A DNA stretch of 64,000 nucleotides, from assembly GCF_007431345.1 (NCBI RefSeq), contig NZ_CP041730.1, positions 1,240,001-1,304,000 on the forward strand, written 5' to 3'. How positions within the stretch are numbered: the stretch's first letter is position 1; each line of letters starts with the position of its first letter. Origin of the DNA: Chitinimonas arctica (lineage in GTDB: Bacteria > Pseudomonadota > Gammaproteobacteria > Burkholderiales > Chitinimonadaceae). Shown in pieces: positions 18,325-30,112 of the stretch. Under the pieces are notes generated by a model, which was not told the DNA's origin, did no database searches, and saw nothing but the letters and a program-made list of their open reading frames with translations. A program made the position numbers and the translations under genes.

Positions 18325-20313
18325 TCATTCCGCGCCGTCCAGCGGGCGCAAACTGGCGGTGTCGGCATCGGTCAGCACGCGGATGCAGGGCAGCCAGCCG
18401 TCGAATACCACGCCATGCAGCTCGACCTGTTTCTGGCTGCGCAACAGGTTGACCAGATAGGACACGATATCGGGCGTGATCACCTGACCGGGCACCAGCA
18501 CCGGAATGCCTGGAGGGTAAGGCACGATCTGGTCGGCGCTGACCCGGCCGGCCAATTTTTGGTTCACCTGGTCGGCCTCGTCCAGCAGCGGCGTCAGTTC
18601 ACCCGCGCAGTAGAAGGCATCGCGCGGCAGATAGCGCAGGCTGGTGAAGTGCGGAATGGCCGGTGTGCGATAGAGCCGGCGCGGTGCGCGGGTTTCCCGG
18701 CTGATGCGCATCAAGGCGTCGTATAGACGCGACACCTTGCTCTTGGTGGTGCCGATGGTAAGCAGGAGCGTGATGGTGTTGAAAGTGGATTTCTCGATCT
18801 GGATATTGAAGCGCTCGAACAGCAGCTTCTGCAGATCGTCCACGGTATAGCCCGATTCGGAGATATCGACCGTGATCTTGGTGGGGTCCAGCCGCACGCC
18901 ATCCTGCTTCACTTCTTCCGGCAACAGGTCGTCCAGCTCCAGTACGCGGAACACCCCGGTGGAGTTGATCAGTTCCTTCAGCTCGCCGGCCAGGGCCAGG
19001 GTCCGGCTCAACAGCTTGTAGCCTTCCATGCTCATCTGCCGGCGCGCCACATCCAGGCTGGCGATCATGCTGTACTGCGGACTGGTCGAGGTATGCATAT
19101 TGTAGTTCTCGCGGAACACATGCTCGTCGAAGTCGGGGCTGTTCACATGGATCATCGAGGCCTGCGAAAAGGCGCTCATCACCTTGTGGGTGGACTGGGT
19201 GGCGAAGTCGGCGCCGGCCTCCAGGGCGGTGGGGCGGAACTCGGGGTGGAAGCGGCCGTGGCCATACCAGGCTTCATCGATAATGACCTTGATCCCGTGC
19301 TGGTGGGCCGCATCGATAATGGGTTTCAGGTCGTAGCGCAGGCCGTCGTAGGTACACGAGGTCAGTATCATCGCCGTCGCATCGGTATTTTCCGCGATGG
19401 TCTTGAAGATCACCGCCTTCGGTACCGGCCCGAACAGGCCGTATTCCAGATTGGTGCTCGAATCCAGGTAAACCGGCAGGGCCCCGGAAATCACCACGCC
19501 GTGGTGTACCGACTTGTGGCAGTTGCGATCCAGCAATAGCTTGTCGCCGGGGGCCAGCAAGGTCTGCAGGATCACCTTGTTGGCGGTCGAGGTGCCGTTG
19601 GTAGCGAAGAACGTGCGTTTGGCGCCGAATGCCTTGGCCGCCATCTGCTGGGCTTCCTCGATGATGCCGGTGGGATGCAGCAGCGAGTCGAGCATGGGGA
19701 CGGAACAGGACAGGTCGCCCTTGAAAATATGCTCGCCCATGAAATCGTAGAAGTCCTCGGCCCAGGGACTGCCGCGCAGGCTGTCGCCGGAACTGTGGCC
19801 GGGCGTGTGCCAGGCGTCCTTGGCCATGAAGACATATTGCTTGAGCTTGTCGTAGAACGGCGTATGGGCGCGTTCCAGCAATTGGGTACTGAGAATGCGG
19901 TACCAACCCAGGTAGTCGGGATCGTCGCGGTAAAAATACCCATCGACGGCTTCGCACAGCAGCGTGTTGACGACTTCGTCCTCGTCCTGCTGGGCAATCA
20001 GCACATAAACATCTACTTCGGGCCGCATTTCATGGATGGCGTGGATCAATTCCAGCGCCGACATCGGCATTTTCTTGCCGCGCGCCTTGCCCGCCTCGCC
20101 CATGCGATGCAATTGATCGTCGATGACAACGGCCTGGATATCGCCATCTTCACTGATGGCTGCCAGGGCCTGCTCGGCAGTCTCGACGCCGCTGAAAGCG
20201 GTTCCCAGCGGGTTATCCAGCTGGCGGGCGGCAGCATTCAAGCCCTTTACCAGTGCTTTGAGCACCAGCTTCTCGTCGTTTACCAGTAAAATGCGGCTTA
20301 TCGGTTTTGGCAC
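18325..20313 (-). CDS. Orn/Lys/Arg-type PLP decarboxylase
   Basis: 662 aa from GTG 20313 with GGGGAG upstream; the open frame above it is non-homologous. The N-terminal receiver-like wing domain (about 1-130) is followed by the PLP fold with DEAWYGH and the Schiff-base Lys377 in STHKVMSAFSQ. The C-terminal domain carries PYPPGIP. The family decarboxylates lysine, ornithine or arginine to a polyamine or cadaverine; sequence alone does not settle which. Nearby argF/argG make ornithine or arginine plausible. It is followed by the TPR-GGDEF gene. Confidence 0.92.
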   Translation of the reverse strand: MPKPISRILLVNDEKLVLKALVKGLNAAARQLDNPLGTAFSGVETAEQALAAISEDGDIQAVVIDDQLHRMGEAGKARGKKMPMSALELIHAIHEMRPEVDVYVLIAQQDEDEVVNTLLCEAVDGYFYRDDPDYLGWYRILSTQLLERAHTPFYDKLKQYVFMAKDAWHTPGHSSGDSLRGSPWAEDFYDFMGEHIFKGDLSCSVPMLDSLLHPTGIIEEAQQMAAKAFGAKRTFFATNGTSTANKVILQTLLAPGDKLLLDRNCHKSVHHGVVISGALPVYLDSSTNLEYGLFGPVPKAVIFKTIAENTDATAMILTSCTYDGLRYDLKPIIDAAHQHGIKVIIDEAWYGHGRFHPEFRPTALEAGADFATQSTHKVMSAFSQASMIHVNSPDFDEHVFRENYNMHTSTSPQYSMIASLDVARRQMSMEGYKLLSRTLALAGELKELINSTGVFRVLELDDLLPEEVKQDGVRLDPTKITVDISESGYTVDDLQKLLFERFNIQIEKSTFNTITLLLTIGTTKSKVSRLYDALMRISRETRAPRRLYRTPAIPHFTSLRYLPRDAFYCAGELTPLLDEADQVNQKLAGRVSADQIVPYPPGIPVLVPGQVITPDIVSYLVNLLRSQKQVELHGVVFDGWLPCIRVLTDADTASLRPLDGAE

Positions 20314-20401
20314 GGTATCTCCCCTATTCTTTGAATTCCTGGGTGGGATAACCACCCAAGCCCGCAAGAATAATCTAAAGCCTAAGCCCAAGCACACTAC
20401 G

Positions 20402-20716
20402 ATGATTTGCAACCCTTACGAAGTCATCATCCAAGGCCTTACCCGCAACGGCCGAGAATTCCGTCCCTCAGACTGGGCGGAACGGTTGGCCGGCATACTT
20501 TCGAGCTTCGGCACGGACCAGAAACTATCCTACGCACCGTATGTGCGGCCGATGGTGATGGAGAACGTACGCTGTGTCGCCATCGACAAGCAGCTCGAAA
20601 AGATCGACCCGCGCGTGTACAGTTTTTTGATGAGTTTTGCCCGTGACAACGACCTGCGCGTTGTCGACTGCCGCCAATTGCTTGAAGAGCACTATCCCAG
20701 CCAGTTTCTTGGCTAA
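20402..20716 (+). CDS. DUF3579 domain protein
   Basis: 104 aa from ATG 20402 (MICNPYEVIIQGLTRNG). It matches the small DUF3579 family found mainly in betaproteobacteria, with the conserved start region FRPSDWAERLAG and the C-terminal RVVDCRQLLEEHYPSQ. Function unknown; cytoplasmic. It is transcribed divergently from the decarboxylase, with 88 nt between starts. Confidence 0.9.
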   Translation: MICNPYEVIIQGLTRNGREFRPSDWAERLAGILSSFGTDQKLSYAPYVRPMVMENVRCVAIDKQLEKIDPRVYSFLMSFARDNDLRVVDCRQLLEEHYPSQFLG

Positions 20717-20790
20717 GGCGCCAGGCGTTCCCACCGGGCCAGCGCCCGGCGCGGAACGCATGGCTGGATAGGCGGCGGATTTCCCTCACC

Positions 20791-20831
20791 CGCAAGCACC
20801 CTCTTCCCGAAATGGGGTGGCGGGTGCTTTG
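20791..20831. terminator. Possible terminator hairpin between DUF3579 gene and ubiD
   Basis: AAGCACCC and GGGTGCTT form an 8-bp stem in the convergent gap between 20716 and 20871, with further short CCC/GGG pairing inside. There is only a weak T-run, so function is uncertain. Confidence 0.4.
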
Positions 20832-20870
20832 GCACGCCCTCATCCCGACGGTAGCCGGAATGAGCCGCAA

Positions 20871-22394
20871 TTAGATATCCAACGTATCCCAAAGCGCATC
20901 GATGCGCGCTTTCACGGCAGCATCCTGGGTGATCGGCACGCCCCATTCCCGCGTCGTCTCGCCCGGCCATTTATTGGTGGCATCCAAACCCATCTTGGAG
21001 CCCAGGCCGGATACCGGCGAGGCGAAATCCAGGTAGTCGATGGGGGTGGAATCGACCAATACCGTATCGCGGCTGGGATCCATCCGGGTGGTGATGGCCC
21101 AGATCACTTCCTTCCAGTCACGGGCATCCACGTCGTCGTCCACCACCACGATGAACTTGGTGTACATGAACTGGCGCAAGAAACTCCATACCCCGAACAT
21201 CACGCGCTTGGCATGGCCCGGATAGGCTTTCTTGATACTGACGATGGCCATACGGTAGGAGCAGCCTTCCGGCGGCAGATAGAAATCGACGATCTCGCTG
21301 AACTGCTTTTGCAGGATGGGCACGAACACTTCGTTGAGCGCCACACCCAGCACGGCCGGCTCGTCCGGCGGCTTGCCGGTATAGGTGCTGTGGTAGATCG
21401 GGTCCTTGCGCGTGCTGATGCGATCCACCGTGAAGACCGGGAACCAGTCCTGCTCGTTGTAATAGCCGGTATGGTCGCCATACGGACCTTCCAACGCACA
21501 TAAATAGCCGCCCACTTCCTTCATGGGCACGCCGGTTTCGCTGCTGCCGCTCCAGCCCTTGGCGGCGCTTGGAATATGTCCTTCCAGTACGATTTCGGCG
21601 CTGGCGGGTACCTGCAGATCGTTGCCCAGGCATTTGACCAGCTCGGTCTTGCTACCGCGCAACAGGCCGGCGAACTGGTATTCGGACAAGGCGTCCGGCA
21701 CCGGCGTCACCGCGCCGAGGATGGTGGCTGGGTCGCAACCCAGCACCACCGAGATGGGAAAGGGCTGGCCCGGATGCTTGATGGCGTGCTCGCGAAAATC
21801 CAGCGCGCCGCCACGATGGGCCAGCCAGCGCATGATCAACTGGCGGCGACCGATCAATTGCTGGCGGTAGATGCCGAGGTTCTGACGTGCCTTGTGCGGC
21901 CCGCGGGTGACCACCAGGCCCCAGGTGATCAATGGCGCCACGTCGCCCGGCCAGCAGTGCTGGATGGGAATACGCCGCAGATCGACCTGTTCGCCTTCCC
22001 ATACCACATCCTGACAAGCTGCCCGCTTGAGCAGCTTGGGCGTCATATTCAGAACCTGCTTGAGGATGGGCCACTTTTCCCAGGCGTCCTTGAGACCCTT
22101 GGGCGGTTCGGGCTCCTTCAGATAGGCCAGCAGCTTGCCGATCTCGCGCAAGGCGCCCACCTCTTCCGCCCCCATGCCCAAGGCAACGCGGCGGGGCGTA
22201 CCGAACAGGTTGCCGAGCACCGGCATATCGTGGCCAGGGACATTTTCAAACAGCAAGGCCGGACCGCCGGCGCGCAACACCCGGTCGCAGATTTCGGTCA
22301 TTTCCAACTGGGTGGAAACCGGTGCCTTGATGCGCTTGAGTTCGCCCATGGCTTCAAGCTGGGCGATAAAGTCGCGGAGGTCGTGGTATTTCAT
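20871..22394 (-). CDS. ubiD: UbiD, 4-hydroxy-3-polyprenylbenzoate decarboxylase
   Basis: 507 aa, full length for the ubiquinone-type UbiD. It begins [15 protein letters not shown] and carries the conserved [14 protein letters not shown] and [12 protein letters not shown] segments that form the prenylated-FMN and metal site. It removes the carboxyl group from the polyprenyl-hydroxybenzoate intermediate of ubiquinone synthesis and needs the UbiX product prFMN; no ubiX is in the window. Confidence 0.95.
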   Translation of the reverse strand: MKYHDLRDFIAQLEAMGELKRIKAPVSTQLEMTEICDRVLRAGGPALLFENVPGHDMPVLGNLFGTPRRVALGMGAEEVGALREIGKLLAYLKEPEPPKGLKDAWEKWPILKQVLNMTPKLLKRAACQDVVWEGEQVDLRRIPIQHCWPGDVAPLITWGLVVTRGPHKARQNLGIYRQQLIGRRQLIMRWLAHRGGALDFREHAIKHPGQPFPISVVLGCDPATILGAVTPVPDALSEYQFAGLLRGSKTELVKCLGNDLQVPASAEIVLEGHIPSAAKGWSGSSETGVPMKEVGGYLCALEGPYGDHTGYYNEQDWFPVFTVDRISTRKDPIYHSTYTGKPPDEPAVLGVALNEVFVPILQKQFSEIVDFYLPPEGCSYRMAIVSIKKAYPGHAKRVMFGVWSFLRQFMYTKFIVVVDDDVDARDWKEVIWAITTRMDPSRDTVLVDSTPIDYLDFASPVSGLGSKMGLDATNKWPGETTREWGVPITQDAAVKARIDALWDTLDI

Positions 22395-22462
22395 GCGGAT
22401 AGTTTCATTCTCAGGGAGATATCAGTTTTAAGCAGGCAAGCACGGCTTTGCCACGGTTGGCC

Positions 22463-23890
22463 CTAGCGGGCTGCCCACTCCAGCAAGGCATCCAGTGCGG
22501 CTTGGCCGTATTCGGCGCGCGGATGATTGATCAGGCCGACGACGACCCAGTCGCGGCCGGCGCTATCGCGCACATAGCCGGCAACGGCTTTCACGTCGTC
22601 CAGGGTGCCGGTCTTGATACGGGCGGAGCCTGCCAGCGAACTGTTCGGCAGGCGCTTGCGCATGGTGCCGTCCAGTCCGACGATGGGCAGGCTGGCAGCG
22701 TACTCGGGCGCGAATGGGCCGGCATGCCCCAAAGCCAGCACACCGGCCAGATGGCGCGGGCTGATGCGGGCGATGCGCGAGAGGCCGGCGCCGTTGTCCA
22801 TCACCAGTTCGGGGTAGGACTGGCCTTTTCGATTCAACCAAGCCTGCAAGGCCAGGTCGGCCGATTGCTGGCTGGACAGGGGTATGGCGGCGGGATTGGC
22901 ACGGGCGTATTCGGCCCCCAGGGTCAGGTAGACTCCCCGGGCCATGGTGTTATTGGATAGCTTGTTGATATCGCGTATCAACTCTCCCAGTGGCGGCGAA
23001 TACTGTTCCACCAAAAGACGGGCTTGGGATGGCAGCGGTGCTTCGCGGGTGCCGCCGACGATGGCGCCCCCCAGTTCCGTCCACAAGCCACGGACCAGCC
23101 GATCAGCGAACTCGGCCGGCTCCAGCAGCCCGAGATAGCGGCTGCCGTGGCAATGGCGTGGGAAGCGGCCCTGCAATGCGATGGCAAGCCGCCCGTCGGC
23201 ATGTTTGACGATCTCCGGGCGGGCCCAACCTTGCGTCCAGCTCTCGCAGTCGCCATCCACCAGCTTCATGCGGCTTTCCGCCTGCACGCCCGCCAAGGGT
23301 GGATCGATACGCACGCTGACCCGCTTGGCATCGGCCGCGATATCGAATCGCAATGCCTTGAAGTTGAGCAGTAGCGCATCGGGTGCGACGTTGTAGGCGC
23401 GCTCGGCCTGCTCATCGATCGCGCCATCGGCCGCATCGGCATCCGGGCGGAAATAACTGCGATCCAGCAACAGCTCGCCACTCACTTGGCGCACACCGCG
23501 CGCCCGCAAGTCGCGCAGGAGCAGCCAAACGCGTTCATAGGTCAGCTTGGGATCGCCACTGCCCCGCAGATAGAGATTGCCGCGCAGGATATCGCCATCG
23601 AGCTGGCCGTCGGTATAGAAGGCCGTGCGCCATTGAAAGGTCGGCCCCAGGGTTTCCAGTGCCGCCAGGGTGCTGAGCAATTTGATCGTGGAAGCGGGAT
23701 TGAAAGCGGTATCGGCCTGATGTTCCAAGCGTGCCGGCCCGCCATCCACCGGCAGCACCACCGCACCAAGCGCGCCGGCGGGTAGCTTGGCGGCCTTCAG
23801 GCCGGCCAGCACCGGTTCCGGCAACGCTGCCAGGCCGATTTGCTGCATCAGCAAACAGAGCCAAAGCAGGCCCATCAGCGGTTTGACCAT
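22463..23890 (-). CDS. dacB: D-alanyl-D-alanine carboxypeptidase/endopeptidase (PBP4 family)
   Basis: 475 aa from ATG 23890, which has AGGAGGAAGG just upstream. The signal peptide (about 1-24) is cut near ALPEP. Catalytic motifs of peptidase family S13: S67-T-I-K70 in PASTIKLL, SNN in NKLSNNTMA and KTG in ARIKTGTLDD. It trims or opens peptidoglycan peptide bridges in the periplasm. It starts 43 nt after priA ends, suggesting a shared transcript. Confidence 0.95.
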   Translation of the reverse strand: MVKPLMGLLWLCLLMQQIGLAALPEPVLAGLKAAKLPAGALGAVVLPVDGGPARLEHQADTAFNPASTIKLLSTLAALETLGPTFQWRTAFYTDGQLDGDILRGNLYLRGSGDPKLTYERVWLLLRDLRARGVRQVSGELLLDRSYFRPDADAADGAIDEQAERAYNVAPDALLLNFKALRFDIAADAKRVSVRIDPPLAGVQAESRMKLVDGDCESWTQGWARPEIVKHADGRLAIALQGRFPRHCHGSRYLGLLEPAEFADRLVRGLWTELGGAIVGGTREAPLPSQARLLVEQYSPPLGELIRDINKLSNNTMARGVYLTLGAEYARANPAAIPLSSQQSADLALQAWLNRKGQSYPELVMDNGAGLSRIARISPRHLAGVLALGHAGPFAPEYAASLPIVGLDGTMRKRLPNSSLAGSARIKTGTLDDVKAVAGYVRDSAGRDWVVVGLINHPRAEYGQAALDALLEWAAR

Positions 23891-23933
23891 CCTTCCTCCT
23901 ATCGGCCCAGTCGGCCACGATTCGTCCGCCCCG

Positions 23934-26093
23934 TCAAAGTTCCAGCGGGTCCACATCGAGGGACCATCTTACCTTAGCGTTCCGCTCGCTTCGCAGGCGC
24001 GGCATCCAGGCGGCCAGGAACGCACCCAGCCGGCTGCGGCCGGCCGATTGCACCAGCAACTGGGCCCGTTCGCGGCTTGCCAGCCGCATCATGCTGGCCG
24101 CCACGGGGTCCCACACGGTGACCTCACTGCTTTCCGGCGCCAAGGCCACGGCGCGATTCAGGAAGGCGATGGCCTCGGCCAGGGTGTCGGCTTCGGCGCG
24201 CAGGACGGCTTGATGCAGAAAAGGCGGGAAGCCGGCCAGTTTGCGCTCGGCCAGCTCGGTAGCAGCGAAGGCGGCATAGTCGTCCGCCAGCAGTGCCTGG
24301 TACAACGGATGTTCCGGGAAATCCGTCTGGATCAGCACCTCACCCGGCTTGTCGGCCCGGCCAGCCCGGCCGGCCACCTGTGCCAACTGGGCATAGAGGC
24401 GTTCGCTGGCGCGGAAATCGGCCGAATACAAGCCGCCGTCGGCACCCACCACGGCCACCAGGGTCAACGCCGGAAAATCATGCCCCTTGGCCAACATCTG
24501 GGTACCGATCAGGATATCGATCTCACCGGCGTGGATAGCCTTGAGCGCGGCTTCGAAGCTACCCTTGCGCCGCATGCTGTCGCGGTCGATGCGCTGCACC
24601 CTTGCCTCGGGAAACAAACTTGCCAGGGTGGCTTCAAGGCGCTGCGTGCCCTGCCCCACAGGCTTGATATCGGCATTGCCGCAACCGGGGCAAGCGGGTG
24701 GAAAATGCTGCTCCCAGCCACAGTGGTGACAGCGCAGCCGCCGCTCGCGCAAGTGGACGGTCAGGCGTGCCGAACAGCGGGTACAGGCCGCCATCCAGCC
24801 GCACTCGCTGCAATGGATGACCGGGGCGTAACCACGCCGATTCAGAAAGACCAGCGATTGCTCCCCCCTCGCCAGGCGCTCGCCAATCGCGGCCAGGGTG
24901 GCGGCATGCAGGCCATCCTGCAGCGGCTGCCGACGCGTCGGCAATAGGCGCATGCTGGGTGGCTGGGCGCCGCTGACGGCGCGCTGGACCAGATCCAGGC
25001 GCCGGTAGCGGCCTGCCACGGCGTTCTGCCAGCTTTCCAGCGAAGGCGTTGCCGAACCCAGCACAATGGGCACGCCCGCCAGCCTGGCGCGATAGACAGC
25101 GATATCGCGGGCCGAATAGCGCAGGCCATCCTGTTGCTTGAAGCTGGCGTCGTGTTCTTCGTCCACCACTACCAGACCCAGCCGTGGCAGCGGCGTAAAC
25201 ACGGCCAGCCGCGTACCCAGGACGATTGCCGCTTCGCCACGGGCAGCCCGTACCCAACCGGCAGCGCGCTCGCCATCCGCCACGCCGCTATGCAGGCTGA
25301 CGATCGCGGTGCCGGGAAAACGGTGCCGGAAGCGCGCTTCCAGCTGCGGCGTCAGATTGATTTCCGGTACCAGCACCAGCGCCTGCCGGCCGGCCCGCAG
25401 GATCGCGGCGATGGCGTGCAGGTAGACCTCGGTCTTGCCGCTACCGGTAATGCCGCGCAATAGATGGCAGGCAAAGCCTTGTCCGGCGGCAATGGCGGCA
25501 ACGGCCGCCGCCTGCTCCGGGTTGAGCGCCGGGCCAGCCGCCACTTGCAGCGTCACCGCCGCCAAGGGCACCGATCGCAGCTTGTCTTGTGCCAGCCACG
25601 CCTGCGCCAGCTTCCAGGCGGACGGCGCCAGCGCGCGTAGTTCCGCTTCGCTGCGGGGCTGCGCCAGCAGGCCAGCCACGCGCCGCTGGGTTCGGGCCTG
25701 CGGCTTCAGCGAAGCCATCAGCGCATCCGGGTCACAGGCCTGGTAAGCGCAAGCCGGCGGCACGCGGAAATAGCCAACTTCGCGAAAGCGGCCCGGCAGC
25801 GCCGTGTGGACGACTTGTCCCAGCGGATACTGGTAGTAGTCGGCGCAAAAGCGCAGCAGGTCCAGCACCGCGGCCGACAAAGCCGGGAGATCGTCCAATA
25901 CCCCCTCGGCCGGCTTGATCTTCAGCGACGGATCGGCCGGCAGTTCGTCCACTTCCAGCACCAGGCCCACCAAGCGACGATTACCGAAGGGCACCACGAC
26001 CCGCTTACCCACCATGTCGAGCTCGGCGGTTTCGGCCATATAGTCGAACAGACGGGCAAGCGGAATATCGAGGGCAACGCGAAGGTAGGGCAT
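23934..26093 (-). CDS. priA: PriA, primosomal replication-restart helicase
   Basis: 719 aa from ATG 26093 (MPYLRVALDIPL); 13 upstream codons are excluded because this is the family's usual start. N-terminal 3'-end-binding domain, Walker A GSGKTE, DEEHD box, and two zinc sites with eight Cys between CSECGWMAACTRC and CHHCGWEQHFPPACPGC. PriA reloads the replisome at collapsed forks. The 426-nt gap upstream holds DnaA-box-like and palindromic sequences. Confidence 0.96.
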   Translation of the reverse strand: MPYLRVALDIPLARLFDYMAETAELDMVGKRVVVPFGNRRLVGLVLEVDELPADPSLKIKPAEGVLDDLPALSAAVLDLLRFCADYYQYPLGQVVHTALPGRFREVGYFRVPPACAYQACDPDALMASLKPQARTQRRVAGLLAQPRSEAELRALAPSAWKLAQAWLAQDKLRSVPLAAVTLQVAAGPALNPEQAAAVAAIAAGQGFACHLLRGITGSGKTEVYLHAIAAILRAGRQALVLVPEINLTPQLEARFRHRFPGTAIVSLHSGVADGERAAGWVRAARGEAAIVLGTRLAVFTPLPRLGLVVVDEEHDASFKQQDGLRYSARDIAVYRARLAGVPIVLGSATPSLESWQNAVAGRYRRLDLVQRAVSGAQPPSMRLLPTRRQPLQDGLHAATLAAIGERLARGEQSLVFLNRRGYAPVIHCSECGWMAACTRCSARLTVHLRERRLRCHHCGWEQHFPPACPGCGNADIKPVGQGTQRLEATLASLFPEARVQRIDRDSMRRKGSFEAALKAIHAGEIDILIGTQMLAKGHDFPALTLVAVVGADGGLYSADFRASERLYAQLAQVAGRAGRADKPGEVLIQTDFPEHPLYQALLADDYAAFAATELAERKLAGFPPFLHQAVLRAEADTLAEAIAFLNRAVALAPESSEVTVWDPVAASMMRLASRERAQLLVQSAGRSRLGAFLAAWMPRLRSERNAKVRWSLDVDPLEL

Positions 26094-26207
26094 CGGGCGG
26101 TATGGACCTTGGTTTGACGAATCGCGTGTCAAGAAAACAATTTTTAAAACCGATAAATCGAGTTAAATGCCCGTAGCTGCTAGGGTTTTTGGTCTGTCCA
26201 CAATTCC

Positions 26208-26216
26208 TGTGGATAA
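26208..26216 (-). promoter_or_regulatory. Consensus DnaA box
   Basis: Reads TTATCCACA on the minus strand, a full match to the consensus. It pairs with TCCACA at 26197-26202 as an inverted repeat. A near-match (8 of 9) lies at 26396-26404. Whether DnaA binds here is unknown. Confidence 0.5.
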
Positions 26217-26276
26217 CTTTGTGCGCAAGTTTGGGGAAACGCGCTAAACCCCGGATGCATCAAGCGATGCATTGAC

Positions 26277-26295
26277 TTGCTCAAAATTTGAGCAA
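26277..26295. promoter_or_regulatory. Perfect 19-nt palindrome upstream of priA
   Basis: TTGCTCAAA and TTTGAGCAA are exact inverted copies around a single central A. The symmetry fits a dimeric regulator's operator, or a short hairpin in either transcript. It lies 184 nt before the priA start. Confidence 0.45.
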
Positions 26296-26519
26296 CAAAA
26301 AAACCCGTTTATTATCAATTAGTTGTCAAGTCGGTGGCATTTTACCCTCGTGCCATGCGGGACTTGACAAGCGAAAAAGCCAGATGGCATTTCATTGTGC
26401 ATAACTTAGCCTGCATTGCGGTGGCGTCACTTCAAGAACATCGCCCAAGTCATTGTTTTCTCTGATCCGCGGCCCACCTTATCGGCGGCGGCGGATCAAC
26501 TCGGGTGCCGCCGGTAAAC

Positions 26520-27584
26520 TCAGCCGGCAAGGGGCGCGCGTGAAAGACGATGTACCGCCTCGCACAGGGCAGCCACATGCTCCGGCGGCGTGAACTGGGA
26601 AATACCGTGACCAAGATTGAAGACGTGCCCGCTACCCTCGCCATAGTTGGCCAGCAGGCGGCCGACTTCCGCTTCTATCGCCGCCGGCTGCGCGAATAGC
26701 GCATTGGGATCGAGATTTCCCTGCAGCGCTACCTTGTCGCCTACGCGACGGCGGGCATCGCCCAGGTCCACTGTCCAATCCAGTCCTACCGCATCGCAAC
26801 CGGAATCGGCGATGTCTTCCAGCCACAGGCCGCCACCCTTGGTGAACACGATCACCGGCACCCGGCGTCCATCGTGCTCGCGCTTGAGCCCCGCAACGAT
26901 GCGCTTCATGTAATCCAGCGAGAACGCCTGGTATTTGCCGAAAGCAAGCGTGCCGCCCCAGCTGTCAAAAATCTGTACCGCCTGGGCGCCTGCTTCGATC
27001 TGCGCGTTCAGATAGGCGGTCACCGTCCTGGCATTGATATCGAGGATATGGTGCAGCAGTTCCGGCCGGTCATACATCATGGTCTTGATACGGCTGTAGG
27101 TGGTGGAACCACCGCCTTCGATCATGTAGCAGGCCAAGGTGAAGGGACTGCCGGAGAAACCGATCAAGGGCACCCGCCCGGCCAGCGCCTGGCGTATGGA
27201 GCCAACCGCGTCGAATACATACTGCAGCTCGGTCATATCCGGGACGGCCAGGGCACGAATGGCCGCCTCATCGCGCAAGGGCCGCTCGAACTTGGGTCCT
27301 TCCCCTTCCTCGAAATACAAGCCCAGGCCCATGGCGTCGGGCACGGTGAGAATGTCGGAAAACAGGATCGCGGCGTCGAGCGGAAATCGTTCCAGCGGCT
27401 GCAGCGTAACTTCGGTCGCGAAATCGCGGTTCTTGCACAGGTCCAGGAAGGAGCCGGCCTGTTTACGCGTGGCGCGGTATTCCGGCAGATAACGGCCCGC
27501 CTGGCGCATCAGCCATAAGGGCGTGTAATCGGTGGGCTGGCGCAGCAGCGCGCGCAGGAAGGTATCGTTCTGGAGAGGAGACAT
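26520..27584 (-). CDS. hemE: Uroporphyrinogen decarboxylase
   Basis: 354 aa, full length. The N-terminal [28 protein letters not shown] is the family signature around the substrate-binding Arg residues, and the catalytic Asp lies in the [13 protein letters not shown] segment. HemE removes four acetate carboxyls of uroporphyrinogen III to give coproporphyrinogen III in haem synthesis. An HD-domain gene lies 75 nt upstream in the same direction. Confidence 0.97.
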   Translation of the reverse strand: MSPLQNDTFLRALLRQPTDYTPLWLMRQAGRYLPEYRATRKQAGSFLDLCKNRDFATEVTLQPLERFPLDAAILFSDILTVPDAMGLGLYFEEGEGPKFERPLRDEAAIRALAVPDMTELQYVFDAVGSIRQALAGRVPLIGFSGSPFTLACYMIEGGGSTTYSRIKTMMYDRPELLHHILDINARTVTAYLNAQIEAGAQAVQIFDSWGGTLAFGKYQAFSLDYMKRIVAGLKREHDGRRVPVIVFTKGGGLWLEDIADSGCDAVGLDWTVDLGDARRRVGDKVALQGNLDPNALFAQPAAIEAEVGRLLANYGEGSGHVFNLGHGISQFTPPEHVAALCEAVHRLSRAPLAG

Positions 27585-27659
27585 CGTGTTCTTTCAATGC
27601 GCCAGGTAAAGGGGACCGAACGCCAGGCGTTCATGCCGCCACGATCCCGGCGGTGTCAA

Positions 27660-28235
27660 TCAGGCCAGCCAGCCCGCGTCGCGGGCGGCTTCCAGCTTGG
27701 GCAAGACGTATTGCCATAGCGAAGGGGAAGCTTCCTGGATCGGCAGGTTCTTGCGCAGCACCTGCTCGAAGCGCACGCCATGCTCGCGCCAGCTTTGCCC
27801 CTGGTTGGCCAGGTTCTGCAGCATGGGCAGGAGCCGGTCGCAGGCATAGGCGAAACGGCCATCGGCGGTATCTCGGTTTTCGTACTCGCGCCACAGCGCG
27901 GTGAACTCGTCGCGCTGGGTCGGCGGCAACAGGCCAAAGATACGGGCGGCGGCGGCTTCTTCCTTGTCGGCCTTATCCAGCGAGGCCGTCTCGTCATACA
28001 GGAAGGTGTCGTCCGCATCGATCTCGACGATATCGTGCAGCAACAGCATCTTGACCACCCTATCCACCTGGATGGCCGGTTCGGCATGCTCCGCCAGCAA
28101 CATGGCCATGACGGCCACGTGCCAGCTGTGCTCGGCCGAATTCTCCAGCCGGCTCATGCCGACCGGACGGGTGCGGCGCAAGATGGCCTTGAGTTTGTCG
28201 AGCTCGAGCAAAAAGCTCAGTTGGGATTCAAGCAC
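27660..28235 (-). CDS. HD-domain hydrolase, YfbR/HDDC2-like
   Basis: 191 aa. Metal ligands of the HD fold are visible: His in ENSAEHSWHVA, the HD pair in LLLHDIVEI and a later Asp in AYACDRLLP. The family contains 5'-deoxynucleotidases acting on dNMPs; the exact substrate is not shown here. It lies 48 nt after glnS and may be co-transcribed with it. Confidence 0.88.
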   Translation of the reverse strand: MLESQLSFLLELDKLKAILRRTRPVGMSRLENSAEHSWHVAVMAMLLAEHAEPAIQVDRVVKMLLLHDIVEIDADDTFLYDETASLDKADKEEAAAARIFGLLPPTQRDEFTALWREYENRDTADGRFAYACDRLLPMLQNLANQGQSWREHGVRFEQVLRKNLPIQEASPSLWQYVLPKLEAARDAGWLA

Positions 28236-28283
28236 GCTGTTACTTTCCGATTTGATCGTTGACCCATTCCACCGACGGACGAA

Positions 28284-30005
<1,722 letters not shown>

Positions 30006-30041
30006 AAGCGCGGCAAGCCATTGTATTTGTGCGAACGACGA

Positions 30042-30112
30042 TTTTAACCGATTCGCAGGGCTACGCTCTAAACATGAAATGCATCGCCCTCATCAAACAC
30101 AGTCCAGCCCAG
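30042..30112. repeat. 71-nt direct repeat, left copy (duplicated 3' end of the DUF486 gene)
   Basis: Matches 32208-32278 at 62 of 71 positions without gaps. On the minus strand it encodes [16 protein letters not shown] plus stop, against WAGLCLMGAVYFMFRG at the end of the intact DUF486 gene. The two copies bracket the Gly/Ser-rich gene. Confidence 0.85.

Larger units (their letters stand above)
26094..26519. other. priA-hemE intergenic region with DnaA-box-like sites and palindromes
   Basis: There is no gene here. A perfect DnaA box (TTATCCACA, minus strand 26208-26216) forms an inverted repeat with TCCACA at 26197-26202. TGTGCATAA at 26396-26404 is one base off the box. ATGCATC/GATGCAT (26255-26261 and 26266-26272) form a 7-bp hairpin, and TTGCTCAAAATTTGAGCAA (26277-26295) is a perfect palindrome around one base. 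The centre is AT-rich. Confidence 0.6.

Noticed and set aside
26094..26519. Possible chromosomal replication origin
   Set aside because: Only one consensus DnaA box plus one near-match, no repeated AT-rich 13-mers, and no dnaA/dnaN/rpmH or gidA nearby.
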